Positions 15,664-24,204 of a stretch of 32,561 nucleotides of DNA are shown here, in pieces. The notes under the pieces were generated by a model, which was not told the origin of the DNA, did no database searches, and saw only the letters and a program-made list of their open reading frames with translations. This stretch comes from Clostridia bacterium (GTDB lineage: Bacteria > Bacillota > Clostridia > Christensenellales > Borkfalkiaceae). Made by a program: the position numbers and the translations under genes. The first letter of the stretch is position 1. Each line of letters begins with the position of its first letter. The stretch is taken from NCBI GenBank assembly GCA_017504655.1, contig JAFVQT010000062.1:1-32561 (forward strand). The letters are read 5' to 3'.

Positions 15664-17988
15664 ATGAGCTTTATAAAAAAACTATTGTTGATGATTACGT
15701 GCATATCGCTTATATTTGCTTTCGGTTGTATGAGCGGCTCGGGCGGTGACGAAAGCTCTCCGGTAAAAGAGAGCACGGCTGAGGAAAGCTTGTCAAGCGA
15801 GCAAGACTCGCCTGAAGAAAGTCAATCTCAAGAGGACAGTATAACCGAAGAAAGCCAATCTCAAGAGGAAAGCACCTCGGAGAGTGAGAGCATAGGCGAG
15901 GATGTCCCCCCGGTAAATGACGATTTTGATCTTTTAGAAACGGACGGCAGATTTGTCGCTATTGATATTCAAGAGAAGATTTCTACCGAAGAAGGCAGGA
16001 TGAGCTTTATTACAAAAACCGGCTACAAGGGAATTAAAAGAATTTCCTTTAATGCAAAAACGGGTAACACTGTTTCCTGGTGGGGAATAGCTATTACGGA
16101 CGACCCAAGCACGGCAAGCGTGTATAATACCGATCTTGCGCTATGGATGGGAACGGGCGGTTATTGGACGACCTTAGTCTATGAGTTTGATAAAGCGGGT
16201 TGTACGATTTACACGGCTCAAGGTGAATATAACCCAAAAGAGATTAAAGAGCTTGCAAACGTGCCTTACAGCGAGGACGGAGAGTATTACGTCTATTTTG
16301 TAGGTCCTCTTTGGGAGACCTTTTCAGAGCCTGTGTGTATAGACAAATTTACAATTGAGCTTTTTGACGGAAGCACGTATACCGATAGCTTTGACGACAG
16401 CACGGACGGCGGTTTATTTAACGCAGACGGTGCAGTTTCACACGTGGTAGACGAGTCTATTGAAAACCCGTATATAGGCGAAGAGGAAACTCCTTTATAC
16501 CAAACCGACGAGGTTTTTTATACGTCAGACGAAGTAATAGATTTTACCGCGTATGCACCCGTAACGGTTGGCAATTGGGCAGGTACCTCAACTCCAAATC
16601 CAAATTTGGTTACGGACGAGCAATATCGCTACATGGCAGAAGCAGGCTTTACCAAGTCGCTTGGGCTTTATGAGGGCAGAACGGGAAATTCCGGCTATAC
16701 CTCCAACGAAAAAGCCGAGCTGGACGCACTTGCTGTTTTGGAGATTGCCCAAAAGCACGGAATCAGATACTACGTTTTAAACGAGTTGTTTTATAACTTT
16801 GTCCGACCCGATATCAATATTGAATTCTTTGATTTGACGAGCAGAAGCGGAGCTTTTTATAACCGATATGGCGAAGAGGTAAGCTCATACGATTCGTACA
16901 AGTACTTGAAATCTGATTGGAAGGAATTGTACAGGGCTAAAATATCCGAAATGTTCAGTGCGGATACGAGATATATAGACAGTATTGCATACGCAGGTAA
17001 TTTTGCCTCTGACGAGCCAAGCCTTCCCGTTTTTGAAAACGGAGAGTGGTATTACGGCGAGCTTGAGCAAATTTATTATCAGATTTCAATATACAACAAA
17101 TACGTATCTATGAACGGATTGCAGGGTGGAGAGGCGTACATTAACCTGTTGCCGTACGGAAGCACAGACCCATACGTGCGTGAGAGGTATAACGAGATGC
17201 TCAACTACTATTTTGAGAATATAGCACCGCTGGTAGGATATGTTTCCTACGATCATTATCCGCTAAATTATTCATATACCTCTTATATTAGCGCAACCCA
17301 TCTTTTAAATTTGGAAATAATGGCAAACTACTGCAAGCAATACGACGTTGAGCTTCGCTCGTTTATCTGGTCTAAAACAAAGGCTTCAGCAGGGCACCGT
17401 GCTATTTTTAATGCAAACGACGTCAGATTCCAAGCATATGCAAACCTTGCATTCGGTGTAAAGGAAATGCCGTATTTTACCTACTTTAATTACTATAACC
17501 AAGGCGCAAACGCCTGCGATAGCATGATTGACTGCTACACGGGTGAGCGTACCGACTTGTATTATTGGGTAAAAGAGGTAAACAACGAGATACACGCTTT
17601 AGAAAAAGCCTACTTAAGCTTTAAGTGGCAAGGCTCTATGTGTTTTGATGCAGGCGCAAAAAACGAGCAGTTTTCTCTTTTGGAAACAGCCTTGACATCT
17701 CATAACCGATTGACGGAAGTAAACGGTGGCGCAGACTTTTTAATAGGCGTATTTACAGATGAGGACGGATTAAACGGAAAAAAAGACGGCTTTGTGGTTA
17801 TGAATTATTCCGACCCGTACTACGCTAAAAGAGATGCAAAGGACAACGTTGTTTTAACCTTTGCAGATGCCACGCACGCCTTAGTTTATAAAGACGGTAA
17901 GCAGTACGTTGCAGAGCTTTCAAGCGGTAAGCTTTCGTTATATCTCGAGGCGGGCGAAGGTGCTTTCGTCGTTCCGTTTAACAGATAA
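15664..17988 (+). CDS. Lipoprotein with probable glycoside-hydrolase-type barrel
   Basis: A 774-residue surface lipoprotein. The signal peptide ends in a lipobox with Cys22 (FAFGC). A Ser/Glu/Gln-rich linker (about 23-86) is typical of a spacer across the cell wall. Residues about 90-260 look like a beta-sandwich of carbohydrate-binding type. Residues about 305-640 look like a TIM barrel, with FASDEPS near 448-454 offering a possible catalytic Asp/Glu and YDHYPLNY later; a beta domain closes the protein. I cannot name the GH family. The role is probably glycan binding or cleavage outside the cell. AGAGGA precedes the ATG. No terminator follows: the sequence runs straight into the broken HAD gene. 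Confidence 0.65.
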   Translation: MSFIKKLLLMITCISLIFAFGCMSGSGGDESSPVKESTAEESLSSEQDSPEESQSQEDSITEESQSQEESTSESESIGEDVPPVNDDFDLLETDGRFVAIDIQEKISTEEGRMSFITKTGYKGIKRISFNAKTGNTVSWWGIAITDDPSTASVYNTDLALWMGTGGYWTTLVYEFDKAGCTIYTAQGEYNPKEIKELANVPYSEDGEYYVYFVGPLWETFSEPVCIDKFTIELFDGSTYTDSFDDSTDGGLFNADGAVSHVVDESIENPYIGEEETPLYQTDEVFYTSDEVIDFTAYAPVTVGNWAGTSTPNPNLVTDEQYRYMAEAGFTKSLGLYEGRTGNSGYTSNEKAELDALAVLEIAQKHGIRYYVLNELFYNFVRPDINIEFFDLTSRSGAFYNRYGEEVSSYDSYKYLKSDWKELYRAKISEMFSADTRYIDSIAYAGNFASDEPSLPVFENGEWYYGELEQIYYQISIYNKYVSMNGLQGGEAYINLLPYGSTDPYVRERYNEMLNYYFENIAPLVGYVSYDHYPLNYSYTSYISATHLLNLEIMANYCKQYDVELRSFIWSKTKASAGHRAIFNANDVRFQAYANLAFGVKEMPYFTYFNYYNQGANACDSMIDCYTGERTDLYYWVKEVNNEIHALEKAYLSFKWQGSMCFDAGAKNEQFSLLETALTSHNRLTEVNGGADFLIGVFTDEDGLNGKKDGFVVMNYSDPYYAKRDAKDNVVLTFADATHALVYKDGKQYVAELSSGKLSLYLEAGEGAFVVPFNR

Positions 17989-17990
17989 AT

Positions 17991-18581
17991 TCAGCACCTT
18001 ACCGCCAAATGGCGAGCGGAGTAAAAGCAGAACGTGACTTATCGCAAACAAGATATCCATATATTGAGGAAATTTACGGTTATATCGCGAGAGAAATAGG
18101 GCTTGACGACTGTTTAAAGGCAGAGATTATGCAATGCGAAATCGAAACCGAAAGGCAGGTTATAGTGCCGAGAAAGGCCAGGGTAGATATCTTTAACTAC
18201 TGCAAGCAGTTGGGCAAGAGGGTGTATATAGTTTCGGATATGTATATGCGCCAAAAGGACCTTGAGGATATTATAAACAACGTAGGAATAGTCGGCTACG
18301 ACAAAATTCTTGTTTCCAGCGAATACGACACGAGCAAGCCGTAGCGCTTATTTGAAAAATACAAAAAAGAGGTTGTGGCAAGCTCATACCTGCATATCGG
18401 TGATAGCTATGCCTGCGATATTGAGCCGTCTGCAGGGCTTGATATCGATAGCTTCAGGCTTATGACATCTGCAGAAATATACAAAGGGGCAGGCAATACG
18501 CCTTCTAAGGATTTTGGCGAAAGAAAACGTCAGGCGGAACATATCTCAATCGAGTATAACAGCCCCTTTTCTAAAATATAA
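17991..18581 (+). pseudogene. HAD-family hydrolase, 5'-truncated with an in-frame stop
   Basis: Remnant of a haloacid-dehalogenase-type hydrolase of the kind linked to surface polysaccharide genes. The readable part starts with PYRQMASGVKAERDL right after the preceding stop codon and contains KRVYIVSDMYM (HAD motif II), KPRLFEKYKKE split by a TAG at 18342-18344, and SYLHIGDSYACDI (HAD motif for the metal-binding Asp). The N-terminal third with the catalytic Asp motif (DxFDT) is absent. Both halves are in one frame, so a single nonsense change broke the gene after, or along with, the deletion. The junction close to 17990 suggests a deletion that fused two loci. Confidence 0.8.
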
Positions 18582-18598
18582 AGATTATAAGGGAAGAA

Positions 18599-19252
18599 AT
18601 GGAAAAGATTATTCAAGAATTATGGCTGGGGCTTGACCTTTGCCTTGCAGCCCTTTTGGGCTTTATTATCGGCTTCGAAAGAAAGCTTCGCTACAAAGAG
18701 GCCGGTATCAGAACACATACGGTAGTAAGCATTGGCGCGTGTCTTATAACTATTATATCTAAATACGCCTTTAAGGGCGATTATGACTCCTCAAGGGTTG
18801 CATCGCAAATTGTTTCCGGCGTTGGCTTTTTGGGTGCGGGTATGATAGTATACAGAAAAAACGCCGTAAGCGGTCTTACGACGGCGGCGGGCGTTTGGAC
18901 TACTGCGGGCGTTGGTATGGCTTGCGGTGGAGGGCTTTACGTTGTTGCGGTTTGCGCTACGGTTATTATAGTAGCCCTGCAGTGCTTATTCCATCTTAAC
19001 TGGAAGGTGTTTAACAGAAAAAAATATTATACCGTTAAAATTTCCTTTGGAGAGTATGAAAACGGCAGTGATTTAATAAAGGAAATATTTGAAGTAGAAA
19101 GATTCACCAATTTTGTAATCAGCAATTCAGAGGATAAGATTTTTTATAAGGTTAAGCTCAATACCAGCATAGAGATAACTGAGGAAAAAATCAGAGAGAT
19201 TATCTCTAAGCATCCTTTTATCTATTTAATCGAGCTTACGGACAGTGAGTAG
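18599..19252 (+). CDS. MgtC/SapB family membrane protein
   Basis: A 217-residue protein of the MgtC family. The N-terminal membrane half (about 8-133) has the family signature: GFIIGFERKLRYKEAGIRTHT, GVGFLGAGMIV and GLTTAAGVWTTAGVG. The cytoplasmic tail (about 135-217) is short and ACT-like. Family members affect magnesium homeostasis and, in pathogens, survival at low magnesium by acting on the ATP synthase; in commensals the role is unclear. The start follows GGGAAG, 18 bases after the HAD remnant. It is the only intact gene in the decayed stretch 17991-19947. Confidence 0.9.
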   Translation: MEKIIQELWLGLDLCLAALLGFIIGFERKLRYKEAGIRTHTVVSIGACLITIISKYAFKGDYDSSRVASQIVSGVGFLGAGMIVYRKNAVSGLTTAAGVWTTAGVGMACGGGLYVVAVCATVIIVALQCLFHLNWKVFNRKKYYTVKISFGEYENGSDLIKEIFEVERFTNFVISNSEDKIFYKVKLNTSIEITEEKIREIISKHPFIYLIELTDSE

Positions 19253-19587
19253 GCTTTAAAGAATCTTATGAACAATGTAAAAGAAAAGGAATTAAGATCA
19301 ACGCTGTAGCAAAGAAATATTGCTAAAAAGGCAACAAACGGCTAAGCTGTCGAGCTTACAGGCGACATTATGCTCAGCTTTATAAACGGCTACAAAAGAG
19401 GCTTGTCTGTAGAGTGCGCATTTTCATGAGATAATTACGCTCCTAAGCCGTTACACTTGAGTGGTGCTCGCAAATAAAGGCGGAGTGGGTTGTTTGCCTG
19501 TCATGTGATAAGCGGCTCACAAATCCACTCATTTTTTATTCAAAAGAGCAATTTATCGAGTTATACGCCCACTTTTTAAGTCAATAG
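19253..19587. other. Non-coding stretch, probably decayed
   Basis: No reading frame of useful length is open in any frame, and short coding-like pieces are broken by stops. An imperfect GAGTGG/CCACTC hairpin (19483-19530) followed by ATTTTTTATT looks like an old terminator. I recognise nothing else. Confidence 0.5.
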
Positions 19588-19947
19588 GTTTATTGGAGGG
19601 TAACGTCTAAAGACGGGATTATCCAAAGCGACGTTGCATATTTTGTGCTCCGCAAGCCCACTCAGACAATTGCGATAGACGGAGCTGTAAATGCCCGAGA
19701 TATCGGCGGTTATAAGGGCTTGAACGGTAAAAGAGTAAAGAGAGGAATAATTTACAGAGGAGCTCATCTTGACGGAATTACGGATAAAGACAACGCCTTG
19801 GCAATCATAGGGTATTTTGAAAAGGTGATAGATTATATCGAAGCCTTTACCGGCAGAGACCTTCGCGAAAAAACAGAAGAGTTTTTAAAGCAATCGGGAA
19901 TGACCGAGGAGCAAATTGTTGCAATAAGAAATAACGTATTAGAATAG
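19588..19947 (+). pseudogene. Tyrosine/serine phosphatase remnant with the active site deleted
   Basis: The N-terminal part NARDIGGYKGLNGKRVKRG and IIYRGAHLDGITDKD matches the start of the Y_phosphatase3 (PF13350) family. The sequence then jumps to a C-terminal-like helix, EEFLKQSGMTEEQIVAIRNN. The middle, with the catalytic HCxxxxxR loop, is missing, so this cannot be an active enzyme. The frame is open from 19588 after a TAG at 19585; a GTG at 19645 could start 100 residues, but no ribosome site supports it. A terminator at 19948 still follows it. Confidence 0.72.
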
Positions 19948-19972
19948 AAGCGCGTTTTAAACGCGCTTTTTT
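19948..19972 (+). terminator. Rho-independent terminator after the phosphatase remnant
   Basis: AAGCGCGTTT pairs with AAACGCGCTT, followed by six T. It begins directly after the stop codon of the remnant. Confidence 0.85.
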
Positions 19973-20151
19973 ATTTTTAAGCTTTAGCGAAATTTAACCG
20001 CAGCTTTAGGTGGCGGTATAAAAATCTTTATATCAAAATACCGACTGTACCGCACCGCCAATTGCATTTTAGATGGGAATCCGTCCTCGTGCATTGGCAG
20101 GCTTTCATAGCATAGACCATACGCTGTGGCGGAGTGTGCTGAAAATTATAC

Positions 20152-20190
20152 AAAAAAAGGCTATTTTCGGTTCCGTAAAAAGCCCTTTTT
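20152..20190. terminator. Two-way terminator hairpin upstream of the sugar operon
   Basis: An A-run, then GGCT...AGCC with an inner TTTTCGG/CCGTAAAA stem (one bulged T), then a T-run. It probably insulates the sugar operon from upstream transcription. The rest of 19973-20233 shows GGTGGCGGTA and a nearby TACCGCACCGCC that could pair, but no gene. Confidence 0.65.
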
Positions 20191-20233
20191 ATAAAAATAA
20201 GAAAAAATGACACATATATATGACTTTTTGCAG

Positions 20234-20261
20234 TTGACCTTTTCGAAAATTATGATAGAAT
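20234..20261 (+). promoter_or_regulatory. Probable promoter of the sugar-use operon
   Basis: TTGACC at 20234-20239 and TAGAAT at 20256-20261, spacer 16. Just downstream, ATGAT...ATCAT (about 20274-20291) is a weak dyad that could be an operator. No clear catabolite (cre) site is visible. Confidence 0.6.
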
Positions 20262-20314
20262 ATTAATATAGATATGATTGCCATATATCATGTCGCGCAT
20301 AGGAGATAAGGATT

Positions 20315-22351
20315 ATGCTGTTTAAAGAGATTATTCACGGTACGCAGTACTATCGTTCTCCAACACCGCTTGAAGATGAGTGGGAAGGGGATATTCAAAA
20401 CTTAAAAGACTACAATCTGGATGCTTTACAGATTAGAATCAACTGGCGCAACAACGAGAGAAGGGAGGGTGAATATGATTTTTCCGACGTTGATCGCCTG
20501 ATGGAGCTTGCGGAGAAAAACGGACGCAAGGTTATAATGAAATTCTTGCTTGAATGTGCTCCCCAATACGTTTTCGACAAGTATGACGGCGTACGTATCG
20601 GGCCGAAGGGCGAGAGGCTGAGAGGCGGATATCACGGAGCATTTTTCGGAGGGTGGAAGCCCTGCTTTGTAAACCCTATGGTAAAAGCTTCTGCTGAAAA
20701 ATTTGTTGATAAGGTAGTCGAAAGATATTACAAGCGAGATAGCATTATACTATGGAACGTTTGGAACGAGCCGAGAAACAGACCTATTGAAGAATGCTTT
20801 TGTGAGCATTGCCGAAAGGGATTCGGAAAATATCTTAAAGGCAAATTCGGCACGGTGGAGAGGATGAACAAGCATTACGGTGCGACGGAAGAATCGTTTG
20901 AAACGGTCAATTTGCCTGCGATGGCACACGGTTATTGGGATATTTTTGAGTTTAAGAAATATAAAGCCGGTCAAGGTATTTACGATATGCTCCGTTTTGT
21001 CTATGACGGGATTCGAAAATATGACAAGACGCGTCCGATTATGTCGCACGTTGGCTTTACCTCAGCCTTCCAGCTCAGCTTAACGGATATGTGCGACGAT
21101 TTCACGGCGCGCGACGCGGTAGATTTCTGGGGAACGTCCATTCCATGTGAAACGGTAATGCAAACGCCCGAAGCAAGGCTTGATATTCAGATGCTTGGCG
21201 ATTTCCTGCGCTCGGTGGATAAAAATTATTTCTTCCATGAGATTTATCCGAGTCTTGGTACGTTTGTCAAATACGATACGCCGTTTGATATGGAGTTTAA
21301 GCTTTATAGCGCGCTCGGTGCGGGTGCAAAGGGTATGGTTTACTGGCAATACAGAGCGGAGCGAGTTGGCTTTGAGTCAGATTGCTCGGGAATTATGTAT
21401 ATGGACGGTACACCGAGAGACGTTGCCTTTACAGTAAGAGATTTCGGGGCTGCGTTAAAGGAGCAGAAGGACTTTTTCTCGGGCTGTGAGGCTGAAAAAG
21501 CGGATATGGCGATTGTGTTTGACTTTGATTGCCTTCTGATGTCCACAATTGAGGATAGCTGTGGCCCTGATTATTCGTTCGACTGGAGTAATCCTCAATT
21601 CCATTACAGAAACGCACATGCGGGAATGTACAGGCTGATGCGCAACACCAACCGCAAGGTCGATTATCTCGGTGCTAAGGATTATCACAGATTCGGCGAA
21701 TATAAAGTGCTGTATTTGCCGTATTACTGTATGATTAAGCCGGAAATTAAGGAGGCATTGGAAGCCTTTATCAAAAATGGCGGTACGGTTATTGCGGATG
21801 AAGGCTTTGGTCTTCGCACGTGCAACACGTGGATGCAACCTTACGACGTTGACTTCAAGCCCGTGATAAATGCAAGAATGCGTCACAGAAAGCTCAATTC
21901 CGGCGCAACGGTTTCTTATAAAGGCAAAATCGGCGCGGTAAGACCGTTCAAGACACAGTATCGCACTGATGACGGAGAGGTTTTGGCAGTCTTTGACGAC
22001 GGAACGCCTGCGCTTAGAAAAATCGGGTACGGAAAAGGAAAATTCTATTTATTCGGCTTCTCAATCGGTTACGGATATTACGCGGACGGCGCGGATATAT
22101 GGAAGGATATCGTCGGCGACATATTAAAGGAAACTAAAGTCAGTGGCTATAAATATTCTGACGTAATGGGCGGTTTATATGAGAAACGTCTTGTAAACGG
22201 AGATAAGCAGATGATTATCCTGCAAAATGCGACAGACGAAGTTAAGACGGTACGAATAGAAGAAGAAATCGTTTGGGCTTGTGAGCAAGCTGTAGGTAAC
22301 GTTGTTTCCGTACAGGCAAAAGGCACAACGCGATTGATTGTCAAAGAGTAA
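20315..22351 (+). CDS. GH42 beta-galactosidase
   Basis: A 678-residue family 42 glycosidase that removes terminal beta-galactose. It has no signal peptide, so it acts in the cytoplasm on imported sugar. The catalytic barrel fills about 1-390: acid/base Glu152 is in WNVWNEP and the nucleophile is probably Glu309 in FFHEIYP. Cys117, Cys161, Cys163 and Cys166 (CFCEHC) match the zinc cluster known in GH42 enzymes. Residues about 395-600 form the trimerisation domain, including EAFIKNGGTVIADEG; a short beta domain closes it. AGGAG lies 9 bases before the ATG. It is first in the operon, with 57 bases to the binding-protein gene. Substrates in GH42 range from galactan oligomers to host-type galactosides, and I cannot choose. 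Confidence 0.88.
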   Translation: MLFKEIIHGTQYYRSPTPLEDEWEGDIQNLKDYNLDALQIRINWRNNERREGEYDFSDVDRLMELAEKNGRKVIMKFLLECAPQYVFDKYDGVRIGPKGERLRGGYHGAFFGGWKPCFVNPMVKASAEKFVDKVVERYYKRDSIILWNVWNEPRNRPIEECFCEHCRKGFGKYLKGKFGTVERMNKHYGATEESFETVNLPAMAHGYWDIFEFKKYKAGQGIYDMLRFVYDGIRKYDKTRPIMSHVGFTSAFQLSLTDMCDDFTARDAVDFWGTSIPCETVMQTPEARLDIQMLGDFLRSVDKNYFFHEIYPSLGTFVKYDTPFDMEFKLYSALGAGAKGMVYWQYRAERVGFESDCSGIMYMDGTPRDVAFTVRDFGAALKEQKDFFSGCEAEKADMAIVFDFDCLLMSTIEDSCGPDYSFDWSNPQFHYRNAHAGMYRLMRNTNRKVDYLGAKDYHRFGEYKVLYLPYYCMIKPEIKEALEAFIKNGGTVIADEGFGLRTCNTWMQPYDVDFKPVINARMRHRKLNSGATVSYKGKIGAVRPFKTQYRTDDGEVLAVFDDGTPALRKIGYGKGKFYLFGFSIGYGYYADGADIWKDIVGDILKETKVSGYKYSDVMGGLYEKRLVNGDKQMIILQNATDEVKTVRIEEEIVWACEQAVGNVVSVQAKGTTRLIVKE

Positions 22352-22408
22352 CGGCAACCATCGCAACAGTATAATAAAAATAATAAAAAATAAAAGGGGA
22401 AAACCACT

Positions 22409-24148
22409 ATGAAAAAACTCACAACTATGTTTTTAGCACTTTCAATAGCTGCTACTGCAATGTTTACAGGATGTGGCAACAAAACAGGAAGCAGTAACGA
22501 AGATTCGCAAAACAGCAGTAATCAACCCACGGCGGAGGGAAGCATTACGGTAGATCCGTTGACCTTGGAAGGGTTGAGCGAGGATTATCTTCCTGTAAAG
22601 GATAAAATCTCTCAGATGGAAGGCTCAATCGACATCGCTATTGTATTTGACGATACGTTGGCAGGCTGGCAGGCTCTCGCAGAAGAGTATATGCGTTTGC
22701 ACAGTGGCGCGGTAGCAGTTTCTTTGATTTCCAACTATTCTGCTGCAACGTATACTGAAAAGGCAACGCAGGAAATTGCCGACACAGAGACCGAATGGGA
22801 TATCGTACAGGGCAACGTAATCAATGCTGAGCTCTGGCCTTCCCGATTCTATAACATGCAGGCTGCCGTTTACGGAAAAAATGCTTATGCAGGCAACGCA
22901 ACCTGGACGGAGGTTTTGAGTGAGGATGCTTATATTACCGATAAATCCGGTCAAAATACCGACTGCTTTATCATGAACAGCATCAACCTTAATACCGGTT
23001 GGTTCATCAACGAGGTTGCGCTTGAAAAGGCCTTTAACGCAGGTTACCGCAATGCGGATGGAGAAATGGATTATCCTAAGACGTGGCAGGATATAATCGA
23101 CCTTTGCGACTGTCTTGTAGATCTTGGCTACCCATCTCCTTTAGGTATTTCGTTGGATGAGGATTCGGTAAAGAATTCGCAATTTACTTGGCTTCTTCGT
23201 GTATACGGTGACTATTATTACAGAAATGAATACAGCAAGCTTTCCACAAACGAAGATTATGAAGTGGATCTTACCGTACCAAATCCGGAAAGCAATATAA
23301 ACTTCAACCTCAGCTTCAACAAATTGCTTTCCACGATTTTGGATACCAACTCGCCTTTAGGCTACGTTGGTCCTACCAGTGATAAGTACAAGGATTTCTT
23401 GTCTAAGTTAGGACAGATGAAGCCTTATCTTAACAAAGCAGCTTCAACCATTTCCTTTGACAGCATGCGCGACGCTTTCTTAACGCAAACAAGGGATACG
23501 GATCCACAGATTATGCTCGATTTCGTTGGTTCGGGAATAGTATTCGGAAATTCTGAAACCTCTAAATTCAGAGCAGGCTTATTCGATTATCCTACAATGG
23601 AAAACGATTTCGTTCCGGCAGGAACGCTTACTCGTGACGTAGGCGGTAACGGCGGATATCTTTCTATCGTAAAACACGAAGCAGATCAAAACAAGCTTAA
23701 TCTCGACTTCTTGAAATTTGTTATGTCACCTTACGGTCAGTCCATTTATTACAATGCGCTTTCCGGCAATCCTAACTTTGCGCCACAAGGACTTACGACT
23801 GTCAGAAACGATCTTATTAAGGTTCCTACCCAATGGGCAGACTTTTTCAACAGTGATAAGGTATCCTTCTCCGGTCTTTCCGATTCAAACAGATATCTCG
23901 GTTGGATGATCAGAGGTATGGATACTGATGACGACGCGGCAGATGCGGCATTTACATATTGGACAAAATATTTGATAGGTACCGGTTCGGATGCTATTTC
24001 TCTCGAACAGTTCTCTACGAATTGGTATAATACTTTAAAATCCTCTTTCCCTGCGGTTGCCGCTTCGCACGATTGGCATGAAAAATGCTATTTATTCCCT
24101 GATTTACCGGATGGACAGGTAGACTACGACGCTTTAGAAAACATGTAA
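22409..24148 (+). CDS. Sugar ABC transporter solute-binding lipoprotein
   Basis: A 579-residue extracellular binding protein for a CUT1-type sugar importer. The lipobox is FTGC with Cys22, followed by a Ser/Asn-rich linker. The two-lobe body includes IDIAIVFDDTLAGWQALAEEY near the start and the hinge-region piece YLSIVKHEADQNKLNLDFLKF. It is longer than the usual 400-450 residues, as is common for Clostridia proteins that bind larger glycans. AGGGGA lies 8 bases upstream. It probably hands oligosaccharides to the permeases encoded by the next two genes. A strong hairpin (24159-24185) after its stop may keep its mRNA at a higher level than the permease message. Confidence 0.88.
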   Translation: MKKLTTMFLALSIAATAMFTGCGNKTGSSNEDSQNSSNQPTAEGSITVDPLTLEGLSEDYLPVKDKISQMEGSIDIAIVFDDTLAGWQALAEEYMRLHSGAVAVSLISNYSAATYTEKATQEIADTETEWDIVQGNVINAELWPSRFYNMQAAVYGKNAYAGNATWTEVLSEDAYITDKSGQNTDCFIMNSINLNTGWFINEVALEKAFNAGYRNADGEMDYPKTWQDIIDLCDCLVDLGYPSPLGISLDEDSVKNSQFTWLLRVYGDYYYRNEYSKLSTNEDYEVDLTVPNPESNINFNLSFNKLLSTILDTNSPLGYVGPTSDKYKDFLSKLGQMKPYLNKAASTISFDSMRDAFLTQTRDTDPQIMLDFVGSGIVFGNSETSKFRAGLFDYPTMENDFVPAGTLTRDVGGNGGYLSIVKHEADQNKLNLDFLKFVMSPYGQSIYYNALSGNPNFAPQGLTTVRNDLIKVPTQWADFFNSDKVSFSGLSDSNRYLGWMIRGMDTDDDAADAAFTYWTKYLIGTGSDAISLEQFSTNWYNTLKSSFPAVAASHDWHEKCYLFPDLPDGQVDYDALENM

Positions 24149-24158
24149 ATCAGTGCTT

Positions 24159-24185
24159 CTTAAGAGGAGGGAAACTCCTCTTAAG
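24159..24185 (+). promoter_or_regulatory. Perfect 11-bp hairpin between binding protein and permease genes
   Basis: CTTAAGAGGAG pairs fully with CTCCTCTTAAG across a 5-base loop. No T-run follows, so it is not a full terminator. Hairpins in this place commonly protect the 3' end of the binding-protein message and lower expression of the permeases. Confidence 0.65.
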
Positions 24186-24204
24186 ATAATAAAAAGAGAG
24201 AACT

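Noticed and set aside
18009..18581. Two separate small genes in the HAD region
   Set aside because: They lie in one frame split by a single TAG and together match one HAD protein lacking its N-terminus.
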